A stretch of DNA of 64,000 bases from Caulobacteraceae bacterium PMMR1 (GTDB lineage: Bacteria > Pseudomonadota > Alphaproteobacteria > Caulobacterales > Caulobacteraceae): the NCBI GenBank assembly GCA_000733915.1, contig JPOM01000001.1, positions 1,736,001 to 1,800,000 on the forward strand, read 5' to 3'. The position numbers were made by a program, and so were the translations under genes. Positions 21,299 through 29,438 of this stretch are shown here, piece after piece. Each line of letters opens with the position of its first letter. Positions within the stretch are counted from its first letter, which is position 1. The notes under the pieces were generated by a model. It was not told the origin of the DNA. It saw nothing but the letters and a program-made list of their open reading frames with translations, and ran no database searches.

Positions 21299-22936
21299 AT
21301 GGTCGCTGGGGCGGTCAGCGTTTTTGGAGCGTTGGGCGAGGGCTTGGACTTCGCACGCCGGTCGTGGCTGAAGGCGTGGCCCGTGCAGCTCGCGACCGCT
21401 GGCGCCATCGCCTTGGCCGTCGTGGGCGCCCGCGCGGACATGGACGCCATCGCGGCCCTGGCCTGCCTCGGCGGCGGCGCGACCCTGACCCTGCTGCTGG
21501 CCGCGCCCCTGTTCGGCGCGCTCTATCGCCACGCTCTCGGGGTGGGCGGCGGCGTGCGCTTCGGCCCGGCGGAGGGGCGGCTGATCGTGTCCGCCTTGAT
21601 GGCGATGGGGCTGCTGGCGCTCCTGACGGTCGGACTTGTGATGCTGGCCTCGGCCGGCTGGGCGGGGCTGGAGATGCTCGCCGGCAAGGGCGAAGGCGTG
21701 CCGATGGGCGAGCTCGGCGTGCTGGACGAGGACGGCGCGGCGCTGATCGCGGCCGTGCCCGCCGGCCTGACGCTCGCCTGGGCGCTGGGACGGCTGGGGC
21801 TGGCGCCCGCCGCAAGCATTGCGCAGGGGCGCCTCGCACTGACGGCCGGCTTGGCTGCGAGCCGCAAGCGCGCCCTGTCGGTGGTGAGCATGATCGTGGC
21901 GGGGCTGACGCTCGCGGGCCTGATCGCGCTTGGCGTCATGGCCGGGCTGGACATGGTCGAGGGCGCCGCGGCGGGCGGCTTCGCGCCCCTCGGCGATACG
22001 GCGGCGGCCGGAGCCGCCCTTGGCCTGCTCGAGACCCTGCTCGCCGCGCCGGTGCTGGCGGGCGGGCTGTCGGCCCTCTACCGCGCAGCCGATCCCGAGG
22101 CCCCGGCCGCCAAGGTCGCGCCCGTCCGGTCGAAGAGCCGGCTCGAGGGCCGGCCGCTGACGCTGGAGCCCGAGGCCCCAGCCGAGCCCATCGCCAACGA
22201 CGTCATCCCCTTCCCTCGCCCCGCCGCTCCGGCGCAGCCGTTCAGCGCCGTGGCCGGGCTGACGCTGGCCGCGCCTTCGCTCGCCGCCGAGGGTTCGGCC
22301 GCCGTCGCCAACGATCTGGCCCAGCCAGAGCCGCCGCCGCTCGACCCGTTCGCCCCGCCTGTGCCGACGCCCCTGCCGCCCGCGGTCGACGAAGTCGCGC
22401 CCTCGCTCGACCTCGCCCGGCTCGGGCTCGAGCTGCGCTTCGCCGTGCTGGCGGCCGAGACCTGGACGCCGTTGGACCTCGCCCGCTTCGGCGAGGCGCT
22501 CGGCCAAGCCCTGGAGCACGCCGCGGCCCCCTCGTCCGAGACGCCGCCTGAGACCCTGGCCGAAACAGCGCCAGAGACGCCGCCCGAAACCCCGGCTGAG
22601 ACCCACGCCGATCCGTTCGGCCAGGGACTGGCGTGGCTGGGCTCCCTGGAGCCGCGGGTGCTCTGGGGCGGGGCGGAGGGTCAGGAGGGCCTTAACGCCG
22701 AGGCGGCGCCTCACGCCGCGCCCGCTCCGGCCGCCAGCGCCGCAGCCCACGGCGAGGACGACGCAGACGCCAATCGCGACGCCGCCGTCATGCCGTTCTT
22801 CTGGAGCGATCCCAAGGCGGCGGCCCTGCTCGCCCACGCGACGCGAGGCGATTGCGACGCCGGGGATGCGGCGAAGCGCCCCCCGCCTGCGCTGGCCGAA
22901 TCCAGCTATGCGCCCTGGCCGTTCATCCCCGGCTGA
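21299..22936 (+). CDS. membrane protein with long Ala/Pro-rich cytoplasmic tail
   Basis: A 545-residue protein of unknown function. The N-terminal 260 residues hold about six hydrophobic segments, for example WPVQLATAGAIALAVVGA, AALACLGGGATLTLLLAA and MAMGLLALLTVGLVMLA. FGPAEGRLIVSALM recalls the LGPDEGRMVAASFG stretch of the next gene. Residues about 270-545 are Ala/Pro/Glu-rich with the look of a disordered region and no catalytic motif. The gene is followed 45 bases later by another membrane protein. No homologous family is recognised with confidence. Confidence 0.65.
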   Translation: MVAGAVSVFGALGEGLDFARRSWLKAWPVQLATAGAIALAVVGARADMDAIAALACLGGGATLTLLLAAPLFGALYRHALGVGGGVRFGPAEGRLIVSALMAMGLLALLTVGLVMLASAGWAGLEMLAGKGEGVPMGELGVLDEDGAALIAAVPAGLTLAWALGRLGLAPAASIAQGRLALTAGLAASRKRALSVVSMIVAGLTLAGLIALGVMAGLDMVEGAAAGGFAPLGDTAAAGAALGLLETLLAAPVLAGGLSALYRAADPEAPAAKVAPVRSKSRLEGRPLTLEPEAPAEPIANDVIPFPRPAAPAQPFSAVAGLTLAAPSLAAEGSAAVANDLAQPEPPPLDPFAPPVPTPLPPAVDEVAPSLDLARLGLELRFAVLAAETWTPLDLARFGEALGQALEHAAAPSSETPPETLAETAPETPPETPAETHADPFGQGLAWLGSLEPRVLWGGAEGQEGLNAEAAPHAAPAPAASAAAHGEDDADANRDAAVMPFFWSDPKAAALLAHATRGDCDAGDAAKRPPPALAESSYAPWPFIPG

Positions 22937-22981
22937 TCCCCAGCCGTGGACTTCCGCTTCCCGGGCCCCTAGAGCCGCTGC

Positions 22982-23845
22982 ATGACCCAGTTCTCCGCCT
23001 CGGAGGCCGCCTTCGAGGGCTTCAGGATCACCCGGGAGCGCCCGGGCGCGGTCCTGTTCTGGACGGGGTGCTTCGTCGCCATCTGGTTCGTCGCCTCCCT
23101 GCTCAGCGTCGTGTTCATCCCCGAGGGGGCCGCGGCCGAGCTGCAGGACGCCGTCTCCAAGCCCCAGATCGACATGACGGCCCTGAGCGCGGCCATGGGC
23201 AAGCTCGGCCCCGCCGCCGTGATCTCCTGGATCATCGGCGCGGTGGCGACGGCGGTGGTGTCAGCCTCGATCCTGCGCACGGCGCTGCTGCATGAGCCGG
23301 CGCGCCTCAGGTTGGGTCCGGATGAGGGCCGCATGGTAGCGGCGAGCTTCGGCCTGACCCTGATCAATATCGCCGCCGCCTTCCTCGCCGGCATCGTGTT
23401 CACCGTCCTGCTGGTTGTCGCGGGGGCGCTCGCGCCGATCGTCGCCTTCGTGGCGAACCTGAGCGGCTTCGCCATCCCCATGCTGGTCTTCGTCCGTTTC
23501 GGCCTGCTCGGGCCTGACATCGTGGCGCGCCACCGGCTCGATTTCCGCGCCGCCTGGACCGCTGCGCGGGGCCGCTTCTGGCCGATGCTGGGCGCCTACG
23601 CCCTGGCGGTGTGCCTGTTCGCCATCGTGGCCATTCTGATCGGCGTGATCTTCCTGGCGCTGGTGACGGCCGTGCTGCTCGGCACGGGGCACCAGCTGTC
23701 GGAGCTGAAGGGGTTCACCGGGCCGGGCTTCCTGGCCTACGCAGTCACGGCGCAGCTGGTGTTGTCGCTGCTGCTCGCCCTGTTTTCGGTGACCATCGCC
23801 GGCGTCTCGGCCTCCGCCTACCGGAGCTTGGTGGAGGGGCGCTGA
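22982..23845 (+). CDS. multi-pass membrane protein
   Basis: A 287-residue integral membrane protein with about six transmembrane segments: LFWTGCFVAIWFVASLLSVV, AAVISWIIGAVATAVV, a pair around NIAAAFLAGIVFTVLLVVAG, LAVCLFAIVAILIGVIF, and LVLSLLLALFSVTIAGV. RLRLGPDEGRMVAASFG between segments matches a motif seen in the neighbouring protein and in Caulobacterales membrane proteins of unknown function. The start ATG is 22982. Function is not known. Confidence 0.7.
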   Translation: MTQFSASEAAFEGFRITRERPGAVLFWTGCFVAIWFVASLLSVVFIPEGAAAELQDAVSKPQIDMTALSAAMGKLGPAAVISWIIGAVATAVVSASILRTALLHEPARLRLGPDEGRMVAASFGLTLINIAAAFLAGIVFTVLLVVAGALAPIVAFVANLSGFAIPMLVFVRFGLLGPDIVARHRLDFRAAWTAARGRFWPMLGAYALAVCLFAIVAILIGVIFLALVTAVLLGTGHQLSELKGFTGPGFLAYAVTAQLVLSLLLALFSVTIAGVSASAYRSLVEGR

Positions 23846-23956
23846 GGCCCGGGACAAAGCTGACGCCCGCGTCAGGCTCTTGCAAAGCGCGCCGGACGGG
23901 CGCGGAATGCGCCGCCTGTGACAAGGCGCAGCAGCGCCCGCCGGAGGACACGACCC

Positions 23957-25216
23957 ATGGATGACGCCGCCTTCGACGCCCGCGAGGCCGCCCGCGCCAA
24001 GGCCTGGTCGATGCCGATCGAAGAGATCGACGTCGCCGACCCCGAGCTCTTCCAGAACGACACCCTCTGGCCGTACTTCGAGCGGCTGCGCAAGGAGGCG
24101 CCGGTCCACTACCAGCCGGTGCACGAGTTCGGGCCCTATTGGTCGGTCACCCGCTACGAGGACATCATGGCGGTGGACACCGACCATGAGACCTTCTCGT
24201 CGGAGCCTTCCATCACCATCGCGGACCCGAAGGACGACTTCCGCCTGCCGATGTTCATCGCGATGGACCCGCCCAAGCACGACGTGCAGCGCAAGACCGT
24301 CAGCCCCATCGTGGCCGGGCCGAACCTGGCGCACCTGGAGCCGATCATCCGTGAGCGCGCGGGGGCGATCTTGGACGAGCTGCCCGTCGGCGAGGACTTC
24401 GACTGGGTCGACAAGGTCTCCATCGAACTGACCACCATGACGCTCGCCACCCTGTTCGACTTTCCCTGGGAGGACCGGCGAAAGCTGACCCGCTGGTCGG
24501 ACGTGGCGACGGCGGGGCCGAAGTCGGGCCTGTTCTCCAGCGAGGAGGCGGCGGAGGACGAGCGCCGGGCCGAGCTCTACGAGTGCGTCGACTACTTCAT
24601 GCGCCTGTGGAACGAGCGGGTGAACGCGCCGCCGAAGAACGACCTGATCTCCATGCTGGCGCATGGCGAGTCCACGCGGAACATGGACCGCATGGAGTAC
24701 CTCGGAAACCTCGTGCTGCTGATCGTGGGCGGCAACGACACGACGCGCAACTCCATCACGGGCAGCGTACTGGCGCTGAACCAGAACCCGGATCAGTACG
24801 CGCTTCTGCGCGCGCGTCGGGACCTGATCCCCAGCATGGTGTCGGAGACCATCCGCTGGCAGACGCCGCTGGCGCACATGCGGCGCAACGCGACCCGCGA
24901 CGTGGAGCTGGGCGGCAAGACGATCCGCAAGGGCGAGAAGGTCGTCATGTGGTACGTCTCGGGCAATCGCGACGAGACGGTCATCGAGGACCCGAACCGC
25001 TACTGGATCGAGCGGCCCAACGTGCGCCGGCATCTGTCCTTCGGCTTCGGCATCCACCGCTGCGTGGGCAACCGCCTGGCGGAGCTGCAGCTGAAGGTGA
25101 TCTGGGAGGAGATCCTCAAGCGGTTCCCAAGCATCGAGGTCACGGGCGAGCCCACGCGCGTCTATTCCAGCTTCGTGAAGGGCTACGAGCGCCTGCCCGT
25201 GCGCATCCCGGCCTGA
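23957..25216 (+). CDS. cytochrome P450, CYP153 (alkane terminal hydroxylase) type
   Basis: A 419-residue soluble bacterial P450. The I-helix motif is GGNDTTRNS at about residue 257, ExxR begins at Glu297 (ETIRW), and the haem loop FGFGIHRCVGNRL has the axial Cys369. The sequence closely fits CYP153: MPIEEIDVADPELFQND, FGPYWSVTRYEDIM, FIAMDPPKHDVQRKTVSPI and LPVRIPA at the end. CYP153 enzymes hydroxylate the terminal carbon of medium-chain alkanes or fatty acids. GGAGG stands nine bases before the ATG at 23957. The usual partner ferredoxin and reductase genes are absent nearby, so the electron donors must lie elsewhere. Confidence 0.92.
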   Translation: MDDAAFDAREAARAKAWSMPIEEIDVADPELFQNDTLWPYFERLRKEAPVHYQPVHEFGPYWSVTRYEDIMAVDTDHETFSSEPSITIADPKDDFRLPMFIAMDPPKHDVQRKTVSPIVAGPNLAHLEPIIRERAGAILDELPVGEDFDWVDKVSIELTTMTLATLFDFPWEDRRKLTRWSDVATAGPKSGLFSSEEAAEDERRAELYECVDYFMRLWNERVNAPPKNDLISMLAHGESTRNMDRMEYLGNLVLLIVGGNDTTRNSITGSVLALNQNPDQYALLRARRDLIPSMVSETIRWQTPLAHMRRNATRDVELGGKTIRKGEKVVMWYVSGNRDETVIEDPNRYWIERPNVRRHLSFGFGIHRCVGNRLAELQLKVIWEEILKRFPSIEVTGEPTRVYSSFVKGYERLPVRIPA

Positions 25217-25260
25217 AGCTCGCCCTTCCCCTGGCCGGCTCCGGCGCCTAGATCGACGGC

Positions 25261-25854
25261 ATGGTCGAGGATGGACTTGCGGCGCTCCTGGGCGTGGCGG
25301 CGGCGCTGGACGACAGCCCGCTCGGCCGCGGCGCGCCGCCCGTGCACCTATGGAACCCGACGCACTGCGGCGACATCGACATCCGCATCCGCAAGGACGG
25401 GGTCTGGTTCCATGAGGGGACCCCGATCGGGCGCGAGCGGCTGGTGCGCCTGTTCTCCAGCGTGCTGCGCAAGGACCCGGACGGCTATCACCTGGTCACT
25501 CCGGCGGAGAAGCTGCGCATCACGGTGGAGGACGCGCCCTTCCTGGCCGTGCGCGTGGATCGCGTGGGCGATGCGCTCCGCTTCCAGACCAATGTCGGCG
25601 ATATCGTAGAGGCCGGCCCGGACAACCCGATCCGCGTCGCGACCGACCCCGACACCGGCGAGCCCGCCCCCTACGTCCACGTGCGGCGAGGGCTGGAGGC
25701 GCGCCTGCGCCGCCCCGTATTCTACGAGCTCGCCGACATGGCCGAGCCGCGCGAGACGCCGCAGGGCGCTGTCTGGGGCGTGAGCTCGAAGGGCGCCTTC
25801 TTCGCCCTGGCCCCAGCGGGCGCAGTTTCGGGCGCGGTCACGGGGGCGGCGTGA
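25261..25854 (+). CDS. DUF1285 protein
   Basis: A 197-residue protein of the DUF1285 family, recognised by NPTHCGDIDIRIRKDGVW followed by the conserved GTPIGRERLVRLFSSVLR and YHLVTPAEKLRITVEDAPF. The family is beta-rich and of unknown function. The downstream Nudix gene overlaps its stop (GTGA), so the two are translationally coupled. In relatives this pair is often followed by a tRNA nucleotidyltransferase gene, which is not present here. Confidence 0.85.
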   Translation: MVEDGLAALLGVAAALDDSPLGRGAPPVHLWNPTHCGDIDIRIRKDGVWFHEGTPIGRERLVRLFSSVLRKDPDGYHLVTPAEKLRITVEDAPFLAVRVDRVGDALRFQTNVGDIVEAGPDNPIRVATDPDTGEPAPYVHVRRGLEARLRRPVFYELADMAEPRETPQGAVWGVSSKGAFFALAPAGAVSGAVTGAA

Positions 25855-26483
25855 GCCCGGACGCGCCGCTCGAGCAGCTCGAGCCCTACATCCGCAGCCG
25901 CCTGCACCCGCTGGCCGAGTACGACCCGGCCGTCGCGCGCATGACCTCCGACTACGACCTGAACGAAGGCGCCATGCGCCCTCTGGCCGGCGCGCTCGCC
26001 CCCGCCGCGGTGCTGGTGCCGCTGATCGAGCGTCCGGAGGGGCTGAGCGTGCTCCTGACCCGCCGGGCCGACAGCCTCAGGCGGCACTCCGGCCAGGTCG
26101 CCTTCCCCGGCGGCCGCTGCGAGCCCGGCGAGACGCCCTGGGACACGGCGCTGCGCGAAGCCGAGGAGGAGGTCGGGCTGGACCGCAGACTTGTCCGGGT
26201 CGCAGGCCTGGCGGATCGCTACGAGACGGTGACCGGCTTTTGCATCACGCCTGTGGTCGGCTTCGTGCGCCCAGACCTCTCGCTCACCCTCTGCGCCGCT
26301 GAGGTGGCCGAGGCCTTCGAGGCCCCGTTCGCCTGGCTGATGGATCCCGAGCGGCACGAGCAGCGGAGCGCACGTGTGGGCGGGCTGGACCGTCGCTACT
26401 ACGCCATGCCCTACGGCGAGCACTTCATCTGGGGCGCGACCGCGGGGATGCTGCGCGCGCTTTGGCGGCGGCTGTTCGGCTGA
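25851..26483 (+). CDS. Nudix CoA pyrophosphatase
   Basis: A 210-residue NUDL-type hydrolase likely to cleave CoA or acyl-CoA to phosphopantetheine and 3',5'-ADP. The upstream NUDT7/8 consensus is present as RRADSLRRHSGQVAFPGG, and the Nudix box follows with REAEEEVGL as its core. It starts at a GTG inside the DUF1285 stop. Convergent with the SRAP gene. Confidence 0.88.
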   Translation: MSPDAPLEQLEPYIRSRLHPLAEYDPAVARMTSDYDLNEGAMRPLAGALAPAAVLVPLIERPEGLSVLLTRRADSLRRHSGQVAFPGGRCEPGETPWDTALREAEEEVGLDRRLVRVAGLADRYETVTGFCITPVVGFVRPDLSLTLCAAEVAEAFEAPFAWLMDPERHEQRSARVGGLDRRYYAMPYGEHFIWGATAGMLRALWRRLFG

Positions 26484-26492
26484 GCCGGGGCG

Positions 26493-27059
26493 TCAGGCTC
26501 GCGCGACCTGCAGCGGGGCCTTCGCCGTCGCCTCGGCCAGGGCGTCGCCGTGCAGGCCCGCGCTCAGCCAGGCGCCCCAGAGCTCGGGGGGCAGGATGAC
26601 CACCTGCCGGCCGTGATAGTTGCGCAGCAGCGGCCCGGGCTCGGTGGTCAGCATCGACCAGCAGCCCTCGCGCACGACGCCGGCGATGGCGAACCACGCC
26701 CGACCCTGCACTGTGAAGGCCCATCGGTCCTTGCGCTTGGCCTTGGGGTCCGCTGGCGCGGTGTACTCGTAGAAGGCCGCCGCAGGAATCAGGCTCCGCT
26801 CCGCGCGGCTGAAGTCCCGTCCGTCGGAGCGGAAGTTGAACACCGGCTTTCCCGACGGCCCGGGCCACGCCCAGATCATGTCGCCGAGCCGCGCCCCGCC
26901 GTCGGGCTCAGGCTGGATCACCGGGGCGAGCTCGCGGATGCGCACGTCGCGAGGCTCGAAGTTCTGCACGGGGTCAGGCAGCCGAAACGGGATCTTCAGC
27001 TGCGAGAACTCCATCCGCATCAGGTCGGCGGGCAGGTCGAGGCGGTAGGCGTTGCACAT
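26493..27059 (-). CDS. SRAP (YedK/HMCES-like) abasic-site protein
   Basis: A 188-residue protein that links covalently to abasic sites in single-stranded DNA through Cys2. Cys2 is directly visible after the initiator Met (MCNAY). The active-site Glu is in AAAFYEYTAP and a histidine in YHGRQVVILPPE replaces the usual HDRMPVIL form, a mild variation. SLIPAAAFYEY and the end HGDALAEATAKAPLQ are also typical. Start ATG 27059. Confidence 0.92.
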   Translation of the reverse strand: MCNAYRLDLPADLMRMEFSQLKIPFRLPDPVQNFEPRDVRIRELAPVIQPEPDGGARLGDMIWAWPGPSGKPVFNFRSDGRDFSRAERSLIPAAAFYEYTAPADPKAKRKDRWAFTVQGRAWFAIAGVVREGCWSMLTTEPGPLLRNYHGRQVVILPPELWGAWLSAGLHGDALAEATAKAPLQVARA

Positions 27060-27109
27060 CGCCCGCCATCCTGGCCCGGCCCCAGGCGGGGGTCGAGCCC
27101 TGCGCGGCC

Positions 27110-27859
27110 TCAGAGCCGCCCCGTCAGGCTGACCCGAAGCAGGGCGAGGCGCCGCGCGAGCGGGCCGGGGTCGCGGCCGCGGGCCAGGGCGGGCGCCAGG
27201 GCGACATAGGCCAGGGCCGGGGCCGCTGAGACCGGAAGCGGCTCCAGGAGCGCGCGGGCTTCGGCCAGGGCGCCCAGGACCCGATGGCGCAGGTGCGCGG
27301 CGACCTCGGGCTCGGGAACGTCGGCCCAGGCCGGCGGGCGCCAGGGCCAGCCGCGCGGGCTCCGCATCAGCCGGACGTAGCCCCAGGCCCGGCCGGCGGT
27401 GCTCGCGCCCTCGGCGGCCAGCTCCACGCCCAGGGCCGCCGCGGCGGCGCGCAGGACGCTTCCCTCCCCGGCCCCGGCGTAGGCCGCCAGCGCCGCCTCG
27501 TCCGCGAAGGGCTCCGCATGCAAATCGGCGCGGCGCGCCTCGATCAGCGCCAGCAGCGGCGCGGCCGGGAGCCGCCCCTCGCGCAGCGCAGGCGCGAGCG
27601 CCGCCAGCAGCGGATGCGGCGGCGGGGGCGCAGCGGGGGCGGCGAGGGCCTCGACCTGCTCCCGCCACCAAGCCAGCCGGATTTCGCCTAGCAAGGCCTG
27701 GGAGACGCTCGCGCCGATCCGCATCAGCTCCAGGTCCAGGGCGTAGAGCGCGACCAGCTCGCCCCTGCGCACGGGATCGGTCGCCAGGCGTGAAGCCAGC
27801 CAACGGTCGGGATCGGCCCGCCGCACCTGCTCGTCGAGGGTCTCATCCGGCGCGCTCAC
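27110..27859 (-). CDS. squalene/phytoene-synthase-fold protein, NDUFAF6-like
   Basis: A 249-residue protein with the squalene/phytoene synthase fold (ALYALDLELMRIGASVSQ, LGEIRLAWWREQVEAL, AWGYVRLMR). The two Asp-rich substrate motifs of true phytoene synthases are missing: no DxxxD at either place. It therefore fits the mitochondrial NDUFAF6 lineage, thought to help complex I assembly, better than a carotenoid enzyme. Its neighbour is not a carotenoid gene. Function is inferred from sequence type only. Confidence 0.75.
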   Translation of the reverse strand: MSAPDETLDEQVRRADPDRWLASRLATDPVRRGELVALYALDLELMRIGASVSQALLGEIRLAWWREQVEALAAPAAPPPPHPLLAALAPALREGRLPAAPLLALIEARRADLHAEPFADEAALAAYAGAGEGSVLRAAAAALGVELAAEGASTAGRAWGYVRLMRSPRGWPWRPPAWADVPEPEVAAHLRHRVLGALAEARALLEPLPVSAAPALAYVALAPALARGRDPGPLARRLALLRVSLTGRL

Positions 27860-27899
27860 CCGGTCCGATTGGACGCGCGGGCGTGGACGCGCAAGCGGA

Positions 27900-28499
27900 T
27901 CAGCCGAACATCGTCTGGCTCATGGTCATGGTGACCAGCATGGGGATCGAAAGCAGCAGGTTGACCCGCGACCCCAGCATGGCCGTGCGCGCCGCCCGCG
28001 CCTTGGTGTCCGCGTCGGCCTCCACGATGCCCAGCGCGCGCTTCTGGTTGGGCCAGATCACGCCCCAGACGTTCAGGAACATGATCGTCGCCAGCCACAT
28101 GCCGACCCCGATGAGGGTGTGCTGCGGGGAGGCGAAGCCCTCGGACACGCCCAGGGTCATCGCGGGCACGAGATAGCCGCGCTCCCAGGCCAAGAGCACG
28201 CCGAAGACCCAGGTCGCCAACGCCGCCCAGCGGAACCAGAACAGGGCTTCAGGCGCGATGTACTTGGAGACGGCGGGCTTCAGCTCGGCGGGAATCTCGG
28301 GCATCTTCCGGATCTGCACGAAGTTGAAATAGTAGAGCAGGCCGATCCAGAGTATCCCTGAGAAGACGTGCAGCAGACGAAGGAACGCCTGGGCGAAGTC
28401 TCCGCCCGGCGCATGATGCCAGTAGGCGTAGACCATCGCGAGCGCGATTAGCACGCTGAGCGCAATGGTGTTGCGGAAGTTTGCGAGCAGTCCGGCCAT
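27900..28499 (-). CDS. urate hydroxylase PuuD-like membrane protein
   Basis: A 199-residue membrane protein of the DUF989 / PuuD family: FRNTIALSVLIALAMVYAYW, LLHVFSGILWIGLLYYFNFVQ and GVGMWLATIMFLNVWGVIWPNQ are characteristic, and several histidines (HH, LHVF, QHTLIG) may bind haem. In the soluble-domain-bearing PuuD proteins a cytochrome c domain follows; it is absent here. Start ATG 28499. Confidence 0.8.
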   Translation of the reverse strand: MAGLLANFRNTIALSVLIALAMVYAYWHHAPGGDFAQAFLRLLHVFSGILWIGLLYYFNFVQIRKMPEIPAELKPAVSKYIAPEALFWFRWAALATWVFGVLLAWERGYLVPAMTLGVSEGFASPQHTLIGVGMWLATIMFLNVWGVIWPNQKRALGIVEADADTKARAARTAMLGSRVNLLLSIPMLVTMTMSQTMFG

Positions 28500-28589
28500 G
28501 GTCAGCCTCCCCCGAATCCCTTGCAGGCTTGACCTTAGACCCGGCCAAATCCGCTTGCAAAGCCGCGGGCCCAGCTGCGATGGCGAGAC

Positions 28590-29432
28590 ATGTTCGACGC
28601 GCTGGACGACATCGCCGACCAACTGAAGCGTCTCACCGCCGTGCTGGAGCGGCTGGTCCCGCCCGAGCCGCCCGCGCCGGACCTGTCGCGCGCCACTCTT
28701 TTCAGCCTCGCGCCCGTGAGCCGCGCGATCACGCCTGCGCCGGACTGGCCGCTGCCGCTGGACTTGCTGCTGGGAGTGGACCGGCAAAAGCAGGCGCTGT
28801 CCGCCGAGATAGACCGCTTCGCCCGCGGCCTGCCGGCCAACCACGTCCTGCTCTGGGGCGCGCGGGGCACGGGCAAGAGCTCGCTGGTCAAGTCCGCGGT
28901 GATGGATGCGGCGCAGCGGACGGGAGCCCTCAAGCTGATCGAGGTGGACCGCGACGATACCGAGGCCCTGCCGGGCCTGTTCGCGCGCCTGCGCCCCCTA
29001 TGCGACCGCATCGTGGTCTTCTGCGACGACCTCAGCTTCGAGGCCGGCGCGCATCAGGCCAAGGCGCTGAAATCGGCGCTGGAGGGCGGGGTCCAGGCGC
29101 CGCCGGAGAACGTGCTGTTCATCGCGACCTCCAACCGCCGCCACCTGGCGCCCCGCCGTCGCGAGCAGGCCGACGCCCTCGCCGCGGAGGAGGAGGCGGA
29201 GGAGAGCGTCTCCGTGTCCGACCGCTTCGGCCTTTGGCTCGGCTTCCCGCCGATGGACCAGCCGACCTATCTGGCGGTGGTCCGGGCCTATGCGGCGCGC
29301 TTCGGCCTGAACGCGCCCGACCTCGACCGCCGCGCCCTGCAGTGGGCGCAGGCTCGCGGCGGCCGCTCGGGCCGCGTGGCCTGGCAGTTCACCCGCGCGC
29401 TGGCGGGAGAACGGAACGTGCGCCTGTTCTGA
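28590..29432 (+). CDS. DUF815 AAA+ ATPase
   Basis: A 280-residue P-loop ATPase of the DUF815 family. LLLGVDRQKQALSAEIDRFA precedes the Walker A WGARGTGKSSLVKS, with the Walker B VFCDDLSF and sensor-like LFIATSNRRHL. It is divergent from the PuuD-like gene. Family role is unknown. Confidence 0.88.
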   Translation: MFDALDDIADQLKRLTAVLERLVPPEPPAPDLSRATLFSLAPVSRAITPAPDWPLPLDLLLGVDRQKQALSAEIDRFARGLPANHVLLWGARGTGKSSLVKSAVMDAAQRTGALKLIEVDRDDTEALPGLFARLRPLCDRIVVFCDDLSFEAGAHQAKALKSALEGGVQAPPENVLFIATSNRRHLAPRRREQADALAAEEEAEESVSVSDRFGLWLGFPPMDQPTYLAVVRAYAARFGLNAPDLDRRALQWAQARGGRSGRVAWQFTRALAGERNVRLF

Positions 29433-29438
29433 GCGGGC

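Noticed and set aside
27110-27859. Phytoene synthase crtB that would complete the crtE-crtZ pathway
   Set aside because: The substrate-binding Asp motifs are missing and the gene is far from crtE-crtZ.
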